Of a DNA stretch of 38,539 bases, positions 33,201 through 38,539 are shown one piece after another. How positions within the stretch are numbered: the first letter of the stretch is position 1; each line of letters starts with the position of its first letter. The DNA is from Candidatus Trichofilum aggregatum (GTDB taxonomy: Bacteria; Chloroflexota; Anaerolineae; Promineifilales; Promineifilaceae): positions 1 through 38,539 of the forward strand of contig JADJUV010000060.1 of NCBI GenBank assembly GCA_016716885.1, in the 5' to 3' direction. The notes beneath the pieces are model-generated. The model was not told the origin of the DNA and searched no databases. It saw only the letters and a program-made list of their open reading frames with translations. The position numbers were made by a program, and so were the translations under genes.

Positions 33201-34648
33201 AAACCATGTCGGAACGACTGTATGGGCGTTATGCCGCTTCTCAGGTTATTCATCCTGAGACGGGTGAAATTCTTATTGAAACCGGTCAGTTGTATACCGA
33301 AGAGTTAGCCGAAGCCGTTGATACCACGGGCATTGCTGAAGTGTTGGTCTTTTCGGCCATGACTTGTGAGATGGAACGAGGTATTTGTGCCAAATGTTAT
33401 GGCATTGACATGGCCTCTGGTACACCGGTAAAGATGGGTGTGGCTGTTGGTATTATGGCGGCTCAATCTATCGGTGAGCCGGGTACACAGTTGACCCTGC
33501 GTACTTTCCACACGGGTGGTATGGCGCGTTCCGGTGGTGGTGACATTACCCAGGGTTTGCCCCGGGTGGAAGAGCTGTTTGAAGCACGGCAACGGCCCAA
33601 GGGTGAAGCCGTGATGACCGAAATTGGTGGCGTGGTTGAATTACGCGTCGTTGATGGGGTCCGTCATGTCTTTGTCACGGATACCCACATCCGTGAAGAT
33701 GCTTTTGAAACGCCTGCGGGTTGGACTCTAAAAGTATCTGACAATGATCGGGTTGAAGTAGGTGATGTTATCCTGGAGCGGGAAAACGAAGTCGTTACGG
33801 CGCAACATGCGGGCCGCGTGGTTAATGATAAAACCGGTTTGCGGGTGATGTGGGAAAGCCGTGATGAACGTGACTATGATATTCCGGCGGGTGTCCGTCT
33901 GTTGGTTAATGAAGGCCAACGGGTTGAAGGGGCCGACCAATTGACAGAAGGGGCCAAGAACCCGCACCGCATTCTGGATATTCAGGGGCGTGATGCCGTG
34001 ACCCAATATCTGCTCCGTGAAGTGCAAAAAGTGTACCGCCCGCAGGGCCAGAACATCAACGACAAACATTTCGAGGTTATTATTCGCAAGATGCTGAGCA
34101 AGGTTGTGGTGACGGCTTCCGGTGATACGGAGATGTTGCCGGGCGACTTAGTAGAAGCAGAAACGTTCCAGCGGATTAATCGCGAGATTGTGGACGAAGG
34201 TGGTCAGCCCGCTCAGGCTCAACCAGTTTTACTCGGTATTACGAAGGCTTCGCTCAATACGGAAAGCTTCCTGTCGGCCAGTTCGTTCCAGCACACGATT
34301 AAGGTGTTGGCTGGTGCGGCGATTGCCGGGAAGGAAGATCAGCTGATGGGGCTGAAGGAAAATGTCATTATCGGTAAGCTGATTCCGGCTGGTACTGGTT
34401 TCCGCACGGGCAAGGATGAGTACAGGTCGTTGGCGGAAGTGCCGGTTACCTCATCTTCCATGTTGATTGATGATAATACTGATGACGATATTTTGGCGGC
34501 GATTGCCGCGGCCGCGGCCAATGCGCGTAGTCGCCAGGCGTTGCCGGAGCCAGAAGTCGAATTGGAAAATGATGATCTCCTGGAAGATTACAACCGTTAC
34601 GAAGACCAATTTGAAGCCACGGTAGATGATGAAGCGCTTGATGAGTAG
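30251..34648 (+). CDS. rpoC: RNA polymerase beta' subunit
   Basis: 1465 residues from GTG at 30251 behind GGGAGG. The first zinc site (CYCGKYKNV...CDKCG, about 70-88), the catalytic NADFDGDQMAVHVP (about 623-636) and the second zinc cluster (ADDCGTEKG and CEMERGICAKC) are intact. A long coiled-coil insert (about 150-320) lies before the EGMFLNENDYREM block and is absent in E. coli. The acidic C-terminus follows an Ala-rich patch from GCGGCCGC. rpoB is not adjacent, since the upstream gene is an oppositely oriented pilin. It has its own promoter, leader terminator and downstream terminator. Confidence 0.98.
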   Translation: MVEATDFRTLRISLASPDQIRSWSYGEVTKPETINYRRLRPEKDGLFCEAIFGPTRDWQCYCGKYKNVRYKGIVCDKCGVEITRSSVRRERLGHIELAAPVAHVWYTRRVPSYLGLLLNISRRNLDRVLYFAQYVVTHVDEEARQRALKRLDDELIESEARLLEETQGSVSSATTDVRDQLAELEGELENLNAIYDERLSTLTDEIMQEAKAVEQRLENWKGAKAKEMILLGDRVIIEEEEKVGREHLVMVQDFTKDDLTQAQKDNEEDRQARFAELQREISGLKGESSNISSELQDSMSVKVARLRQQHQATKETIENLVEGMFLNENDYREMKSKFGNVFRANMGAEAFYEILKNMDLDKLAKELWREVRTTRSKQAAKRATKRLQVVEALRQSGNRPEWMILTVLPVIPPELRPMVQLDGGRFATSDLNDLYRRVINRNNRLKRLLELGAPDVIVRNEKRMLQEAVDSLIDNSHRGKALSRRGRRELKSLSDMLKGKKGRFRRNLLGKRVDYSGRSVIVVGPQLKMGECGLPKTMALELFRPFVISKLIKYGHASNVKGARRVIERQPPEVWEVLEEVIQGRPILLNRAPTLHRLGIQAFMPKLVEGKAIHLHPLVCAAFNADFDGDQMAVHVPLSDKAVEEAISLMLSTHNLLRPSDGQPIVGPSKDMVLGVYYLTTMFDGLKGEGRLFGTLDEAEYAYHIGLVDIHAKIKVQTDTYYQDDGERYADGKSRRRIIETSPGRVIFNKELPPEMHFVNKVLDKGEVNHVVDRVYRRLGVEATTDVVDRIKNIGFKYATRSGVTIAVADLIIPEERQPLLDEARKRVDEIDRQYRRGLLTEEEQYQRTIEQWLGAKDAVEKAVRKAIDPAGPIAMMAISGATKGGFGPITDLAGMRGLAADPQGRIIKVPIQSNFRHGLTTMEYFISTHGSRKGLADTALRTADAGYLTRRLVDVAQDLIVAADDCGTEKGIWVRRVDNFGRQTMSERLYGRYAASQVIHPETGEILIETGQLYTEELAEAVDTTGIAEVLVFSAMTCEMERGICAKCYGIDMASGTPVKMGVAVGIMAAQSIGEPGTQLTLRTFHTGGMARSGGGDITQGLPRVEELFEARQRPKGEAVMTEIGGVVELRVVDGVRHVFVTDTHIREDAFETPAGWTLKVSDNDRVEVGDVILERENEVVTAQHAGRVVNDKTGLRVMWESRDERDYDIPAGVRLLVNEGQRVEGADQLTEGAKNPHRILDIQGRDAVTQYLLREVQKVYRPQGQNINDKHFEVIIRKMLSKVVVTASGDTEMLPGDLVEAETFQRINREIVDEGGQPAQAQPVLLGITKASLNTESFLSASSFQHTIKVLAGAAIAGKEDQLMGLKENVIIGKLIPAGTGFRTGKDEYRSLAEVPVTSSSMLIDDNTDDDILAAIAAAAANARSRQALPEPEVELENDDLLEDYNRYEDQFEATVDDEALDE

Positions 34649-34739
34649 GGCGCCAGGTAGCATTTTTGATTGACGATTTTAGATTTACGCTTGTGACTGG
34701 ACAAAGCATCGTCAACTGTTTTAGGTGTTTTAGTCAAAG

Positions 34740-34774
34740 GGGCGGTCTGGGTTAACCAGACCGCCCTTTTTTTC
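34740..34774 (+). terminator. rpoC terminator
   Basis: GGGCGGTCTGG (34740-34750) and CCAGACCGCCC (34756-34766) form an 11-bp stem with a 5-base loop, then a run of eight T. It lies about 90 bp after the rpoC stop. Confidence 0.92.
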
Positions 34775-34843
34775 GCCTCCCCGGTTCCTTTTCCATGTCA
34801 GTTGTTTATTCTGATAGGCGTTGTTCGTGTTAAACTTGTATTT

Positions 34844-35587
34844 ATGAAGACAAATAGACAGGCGAACTGGCTGACGTTGTTGGGGGGATTGGTGGTGTGT
34901 GGGGTGTTGCTGGCGGCCGCGGCCGCGGGTATTCTCGTCTATCGCGTCCTTTCACCACCGGCATCCCCAGTGGAATTAACTGGCTTCACTTCGGGTCTCA
35001 GTCAGAACGGGGTGTTGATTACTTACATCCACCCTGGTAGTCCGGCGGAACAGGCCGGATTGCGTCGGGGGGACATTATTCTTTCCGTGGCGGGGCATCC
35101 CGTGAATGAAAGAGCGTCATTACGTGATCGGATAGCCGCGCAAGGCCCCGGGGCGGCTGTGACGTTGAGTGTTTTGCATGGGGATGAATTACGCAATGTT
35201 GTGGTGACGCTGGCCGAAGTAGCTCCTTTACTGGGTGTAGATGGGTTGGGGAGTGGCGAAACGTCCGCGGCCGCGCCACCAGAATCGGATGCCCCGGAGC
35301 CAACGTCTTTTTCACCACCGGCCCTGGTCGTGACCGTTGTAGCCGGTAGCCCGGCCGAACAGGCGGGGCTGAAGCCGGATGACCTGATCACGGCGATGAA
35401 CGATCAACCCATTAACACGACTGAAGATGTGACCGAGGTGATAGAGAGGCAACGGCCTGGGGATACGCTTCAGTTGATAGTACAGAGGCAGGGGATTACG
35501 GTCATCATCAATGTGACACTGACGGCTCATCCCGATGATCCGGCCAGAGCGTTTTTGGGGATTAGTTTGCCACCGCTTAGTCCGTGA
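34844..35587 (+). CDS. Membrane-anchored double-PDZ protein without protease domain
   Basis: 247 residues from ATG at 34844. One N-terminal transmembrane helix (about 9-32) contains five alanines from a double octamer. PDZ1 (about 45-125) has SPAEQAGLRRGDIILSV and PDZ2 (about 160-245) has SPAEQAGLKPDDLITAM. A Pro/Ser/Ala linker with another octamer separates them. No His/Asp/Ser triad is present, so it is not an HtrA protease. It may tether substrates or partners at the membrane. HtrA at 26077 is a possible partner but is unlinked. Confidence 0.85.
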   Translation: MKTNRQANWLTLLGGLVVCGVLLAAAAAGILVYRVLSPPASPVELTGFTSGLSQNGVLITYIHPGSPAEQAGLRRGDIILSVAGHPVNERASLRDRIAAQGPGAAVTLSVLHGDELRNVVVTLAEVAPLLGVDGLGSGETSAAAPPESDAPEPTSFSPPALVVTVVAGSPAEQAGLKPDDLITAMNDQPINTTEDVTEVIERQRPGDTLQLIVQRQGITVIINVTLTAHPDDPARAFLGISLPPLSP

Positions 35588-35827
35588 ACGGGGCTGGCTA
35601 TGCTGTTGTAGCATGAGCCGAAGAGGGTCGCCTCTAGAGGGTGGATCGCCCGGCGAAAGCACAGCAGCAGGGGCGGCGGGGGCGCCGCGTAAAGATGAGG
35701 CGATACGTTGCAGTTGGTTACCTCAATGGATAAGCCGGAAACAAACCGATTATCAAGAAGGTAGTCAGGCAAAACCGTCCAATTTTATGAAGATGTGGAA
35801 GGTGGATCGCGGCCGCGTTCCCCCACC
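35588..35827. other. 240-bp spacer between convergent genes
   Basis: No gene is supported. It holds one GCGGCCGC octamer near 35809. No clear terminator hairpin with a T run was found here. Confidence 0.5.
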
Positions 35828-36505
35828 TTACGCAAAACGCCAAAACGGGGTGTTCAAACCCAGTTGCGCAAAAATTTGGTGCGCTTCCTCTCTCGTACGC
35901 CCTGTAAAATGCTCTGACATTCGGTCGCTGTACCACAGTTTGGATAGTTCCCATACCTGGCCTATGGTCAGAATCTCCCCCGCTGGCATGTTATGTGCCT
36001 CACACCACCCGTTCGCTTCCTCTTTCGACCGAAAGAGCAAGATGTTGGCTCAAGTGTAAACCAGGTCATCGTACCATTGTTGGCAGGGTAGGGGAAAGTA
36101 GACCAACCAATCTGGTTCAGTCACCACGCCATTGAGAACTCCGAACGAGAGTGTTTGCCCATCACCTGGGTGATTGGCCTCGATATCTACATCAAGGTTG
36201 AGCGCGGCCGCGATGCCTAGCGTGTCCCAGGCACAGTTGGCCCACCACACCTTCTCGCCCGCCCTGACCCGATAGTTTGTCGGCACAGCCGAAAAAGGAT
36301 TGGCCATGCGAATCTGGCCTGTCGTAATGTCCAGGAAGATCATGTGCCGATCGTGCAGGCGATGGAAAGCGGCATCCACGTCTTCTCGCGTCATCCTTAA
36401 CCGTTCGGCGATCACTTGGGACGAGGGTGGTTGGCCCTGAGCGGCAAAAAACTGATAAATCTGATAGCGTATCTGAAGATCGGAGTCGTGATTGTTATTG
36501 GGCAT
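35828..36505 (-). CDS. MerB-like (alkylmercury lyase family) protein with in-frame UGA, probable selenoprotein
   Basis: Read through the TGA at 36050-36052, this gives one 225-residue protein in a single frame. Residues about 10-60 are a winged helix-turn-helix. WWANCAWDTLGIAAAL carries Cys91 and Asp94, matching MerB Cys96 and Asp99. The UGA is codon 152, just before ANILLFRS, which aligns with MerB HVHFFAS, so it takes the place of catalytic Cys159. The spacing from Cys91 (61 residues) matches MerB (63). The 73 following residues look like the normal family C-terminus. MerB cleaves carbon-mercury bonds, but the true substrate here is unknown. An upstream in-frame ATG is at 36526, and neither start has a good ribosome-binding site. 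A nonsense mutation is the alternative. Confidence 0.72.
36020..36037 (-). promoter_or_regulatory. Candidate SECIS hairpin
   Basis: On the minus-strand RNA, CUCUUUC-GGUC-GAAAGAG is a perfect 7-bp stem with a GGUC tetraloop, starting 12 nt after the UGA. The loop is 19 nt from the UGA, close to the 18 nt in E. coli fdhF as I recall it. SelB-binding SECIS loops typically start with GG. It supports Sec insertion at codon 152. Confidence 0.68.
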
Positions 36506-36536
36506 AATAGTTTGGACCACCAACATTTAGGGTCTG

Positions 36537-36618
36537 GAAGGGAGGGGGGCCCCGGGCCCCGGGGGGGGGGGGGGGCCGCCCGGGGCCCCCCCCCCCGGGA
36601 ATTTTTTTTCCCCCCCCC
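36537..36618. other. Poly-G/poly-C low-complexity stretch, possible sequence artefact
   Basis: Long runs of G, C and T alternate (a G run of about 15, C runs of about 10, a T run of 8) in about 80 bp. No other part of the window looks like this. It may be an assembly or base-calling artefact, so continuity across it is not certain. Confidence 0.75.
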
Positions 36619-36635
36619 TTAGATGTTGGAAGTGG

Positions 36636-37136
36636 CTATTGCTCTACGACGGTAAGCCAACGACGGCGGTCTTCTGCTTTTACCGCCCGTTCTGCTTCAC
36701 GCATGAGTTTGGTGAGACTGTGGGAGCAACGGAGTGGGGCGCTGGGTAGGATATACCGGTCTGGTAAGGGGGTGGGCTGGTGGTTCAGGGCCTGGTTGAA
36801 ACAGGGCGACCAACGCTGAATCAGTTCGGCTTCGGCCATGTTGAGGTTGTGTTGAAGTGGGGCAAATTGGCTGGCCTGGGAACTCAGCAGGTCAATCTGG
36901 TAGTTGAGGGATTTGGGCCAATTGCACAAAATAAACCGGCCAATGACACTGCGGCCGCGGAACCCATGGCGTATATGTTCCCAGACCCGATCAAAGGCCA
37001 CATAAGATTGTCCCACGTAGAAGGCCAGGGCATCATCCCGAAACAGATACAAGTCCAGCCTGCGCCATTCCGGTGGGCAATGCTCCATCAGCATGAATTG
37101 TTTAACAGGAAGCGTCACCACCAAATCATCACTCAT
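36636..37136 (-). CDS. GIY-YIG-like protein
   Basis: 166 residues. LYLFRDDALAFYVGQS replaces the GIY...YIG strands, RVWEHIRHG carries the expected Arg region, and AEAELIQRWSPCFNQALN has the Glu and Asn positions of GIY-YIG nucleases. The first strand is degenerate, so activity is uncertain. The C-terminal 40 residues are basic and helical. It starts 7 bp after the fused RHH-MazF gene, so the two are likely an operon. Members cut DNA in repair or mobile elements. No homing-intron context is seen. Confidence 0.62.
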   Translation of the reverse strand: MSDDLVVTLPVKQFMLMEHCPPEWRRLDLYLFRDDALAFYVGQSYVAFDRVWEHIRHGFRGRSVIGRFILCNWPKSLNYQIDLLSSQASQFAPLQHNLNMAEAELIQRWSPCFNQALNHQPTPLPDRYILPSAPLRCSHSLTKLMREAERAVKAEDRRRWLTVVEQ

Positions 37137-37143
37137 TGTCTTA

Positions 37144-37653
37144 TCAAACGAAAAAGGATAACTGCAAAAACCGCATACCGGCGAATATCTGACTGATTCG
37201 TTCTGAGGATAGTGTGCCGATGTATTCCCCTAAGCGACTCTTTTCCACCGTTGACACTTTAGAAACGACGACAGCACTTTGTTTGGGTAAGTTGGCTTCT
37301 CCGACTTCCAGTAATACGTTGCCCGGTGCGTTGAACTGCTTGCGATTGGTTGTCAAGGCACACACGACGACGGTGGGAATGCGGCCGCGATTCAACACAT
37401 CATCCTGAATAATCACGTAAGGGTGGGGATGCTCTCCTAGTTCCGGGGCTTGAATCCAGTAAATGTCCCCTTGATAAAGTGCGGTTACTGTTCTGTCATC
37501 GGGTAAAGGGCGGGCCTGATGACGCTCGACGAAATCGGTCAGGGCGACTTCGATCAAATGCGCAGGGGGGATGTTTAGCGGCCGCGCCAACCTCTCCGCT
37601 TGCTCCCAAACTGCCTGCCGCACAGAAACGGTTATCGTTACAGTTGAATCCAT
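37144..37653 (-). CDS. Fused RHH antitoxin and MazF toxin
   Basis: 169 residues from ATG at 37653 (a longer reading to 37698 adds 15 unlike residues). The N-terminal ~50 residues (VTITVSVRQAVWEQAERLA) look like a ribbon-helix-helix DNA-binding antitoxin. From about residue 60 the MazF/PemK fold follows: GDIYWIQAP, HPYVIIQDDVLN, VVVCALTTN, SAVVVSKVSTVEK. MazF is an mRNA endoribonuclease normally made as a separate protein. Here both parts share one chain, so the antitoxin part may autoinhibit. No separate mazE is seen. The GIY-YIG gene follows at 7 bp. Confidence 0.78.
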   Translation of the reverse strand: MDSTVTITVSVRQAVWEQAERLARPLNIPPAHLIEVALTDFVERHQARPLPDDRTVTALYQGDIYWIQAPELGEHPHPYVIIQDDVLNRGRIPTVVVCALTTNRKQFNAPGNVLLEVGEANLPKQSAVVVSKVSTVEKSRLGEYIGTLSSERISQIFAGMRFLQLSFFV

Positions 37654-37749
37654 GGTGCAGAACCTTTGGCTATACTGCCAACGGGCATCATCTGACATTT
37701 TTTCGCCCTGTCGCCGCGTCGCCTTGTCGCCGCGTCGGTAGCGTGACCG

Positions 37750-38208
37750 TCAGGTGGCCTCTTGAAACCTGGCCCCGACGGATAGTTCGCCGCTGGAAAG
37801 CACGTCGGCGCGTAACCCGGCGCGATGCAACCAATGTTTGATGACTTGTGCCGGTGACAACGTGGCCGAAGACAACGCTTCACCTAATCCCATGCAGGGT
37901 TCACAGAGTTCCACGCCGCGAAAGCGCATCTGGCCGACGGTGAACTCCTGGCCCACCAGTTCGTTGAGGCGGACACCCCTGGTGACCACGTTGCGGCGGG
38001 TGATGGAAAGGTCAATTGGACGTTGGTACGCGGCCGCGAACCCCTCTATCTCTTCGGCTTCAACAAAGGTGATGTTCTGGCCCGGCTCGTCCTGCGCGCC
38101 GTAATACCGGTCGCCCTCGATTCCGGCCCCGGCGACCACGCGCACGGATTGATGTTCAACCTGGGACGTACTGCCCGGTGGGCAGGTAAAGATGTGTTCG
38201 ATGGTCAT
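37750..38208 (-). CDS. MOSC-domain protein
   Basis: 152 residues from ATG at 38208 behind GAGGAATTC. The longer reading to 38256 has no better site. It shows MOSC features (IEGDRYY, NVVTRGVRLNELVGQEFTVG, and the conserved Cys in VELCEPCMGL). MOSC domains bind sulfur or molybdenum-cofactor-related groups, and standalone ones often act in metal-sulfur or N-hydroxylated substrate handling. The role here is unknown. No Moco biosynthesis genes are in the window. Confidence 0.87.
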   Translation of the reverse strand: MTIEHIFTCPPGSTSQVEHQSVRVVAGAGIEGDRYYGAQDEPGQNITFVEAEEIEGFAAAYQRPIDLSITRRNVVTRGVRLNELVGQEFTVGQMRFRGVELCEPCMGLGEALSSATLSPAQVIKHWLHRAGLRADVLSSGELSVGARFQEAT

Positions 38209-38539
38209 GAATTCCTCGTAGGGGGGTGCGGCCGCGCCGATGCGTGTACCGCCCAAATAGTGATGATTACACCCGTTTTGCGGGGCGGGCCTGTGCAGGT
38301 AATGGTATCATGCCCTTGGCAGGGTGTAAATTTTTGGGGGTATGTGGGGGAACGCGGCCGCGGACTTCTGCTTAAGTTATCGGCAAGAAAACAGGATAAC
38401 GGATGAGTTAGGTGACATTCCAGGATACGCGCTCGCGACGTAGGGTCGAAGCGCTTGTTGGGCAGGGCAGACAAGCCGTCACGCCCGTCAGCAGTTGAAC
38501 ACCGACCAGCAGATGTCGTTTCTGAGCCGCTGGTCGTCC
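38209..38539. other. 331-bp right-end region, nothing recognised
   Basis: Two GCGGCCGC octamers (near 38229 and 38355) lie here. A minus-strand frame is open toward the right edge (to 38205) but lacks any family resemblance. Confidence 0.4.

Noticed and set aside
35828..36526. Two separate genes or a frameshift at the MerB-like locus
   Set aside because: The two halves are in the same frame, separated only by one TGA codon. The downstream half has no ribosome-binding site and would need a TTG start.
36416..36622. Plus-strand frame through the poly-G block
   Set aside because: Antisense to the MerB-like gene and runs through likely artefact sequence.
38205..38474. Minus-strand frame at the right edge
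   Set aside because: Low-complexity Pro/Arg/Thr product without motif. It overlaps the MOSC start region.

Overview
The window looks like a piece of a bacterial chromosome of moderate GC, most likely from Chloroflexota (Anaerolineae/Caldilineae-like). This is inferred from several features together: a double-length 6-phosphofructokinase, an rpoC gene without rpoB next to it, an FtsK-type ATPase paired with a 75-residue protein, a carotenoid oxygenase, an ALDH7-type dehydrogenase, and intergenic spaces full of dispersed repeats. The most striking global signal is the octamer GCGGCCGC. I count about 73 copies by hand in 38.5 kb, against roughly one or two expected by chance. It behaves like the HIP1 palindrome of cyanobacteria but with a different sequence.

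Layout, left to right. 1-4748 (mostly minus): a serine/threonine pseudokinase cut by the window edge, a single-domain response regulator, an ALDH7-type aldehyde dehydrogenase and a carotenoid oxygenase. 4749-6546: a repeat-rich spacer, a GH46-like chitosanase and two palindromic repeats. 6547-9531 (plus): a MoxR ATPase, a two-helix coiled-coil membrane protein, and a thiolase that ends in a terminator built from two GCGGCCGC octamers. 9673-13573: enolase (minus), divergent from lexA (plus, with a textbook promoter and a 16-bp inverted-repeat operator). A cytosolic FtsK-like ATPase and a small conserved protein follow, with a possible SOS box upstream. 13722-18474: a membrane-anchored TolB-like propeller protein, an M20 peptidase, a histidine phosphatase with a small partner gene, tRNA-Arg(CCU) and a gamma-glutamylcyclotransferase-like protein. 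18516-24558 (plus): tandem PFK, a membrane alpha/beta hydrolase, a nicotinamidase-like hydrolase with repeated operators, a VWA protein and a 36-residue membrane microprotein. 24889-29503 (minus): a baeRF-like protein, an HtrA lipoprotein protease, a CbpA-type DnaJ, a zinc-ribbon membrane protein and an orphan Flp pilin. 30251-35587 (plus): rpoC with its own promoter and a leader terminator, then a membrane-anchored double-PDZ protein. 35828-38208 (minus): a MerB-like gene with an in-frame UGA, a degenerate GIY-YIG protein, a fused RHH-MazF toxin-antitoxin and a MOSC protein.

The best candidate for something new is the MerB-like gene at 35828-36505. An in-frame TGA sits where MerB has its catalytic Cys159. 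The family sequence continues in the same frame beyond it. Twelve bases downstream is a perfect 7-bp hairpin with a GGUC loop, as expected for a bacterial SECIS element. I read it as a probable selenoprotein. A nonsense mutation or sequence error cannot be excluded, because a suspicious poly-G/poly-C stretch lies just upstream at 36537-36618.

Pathway links are loose. PFK and enolase are glycolytic, thiolase and ALDH7 belong to acyl-CoA or amino-acid turnover, HtrA, DnaJ and the baeRF-like protein fit proteostasis, and LexA may control the FtsK-like gene. No phage, transposase or CRISPR array is visible.
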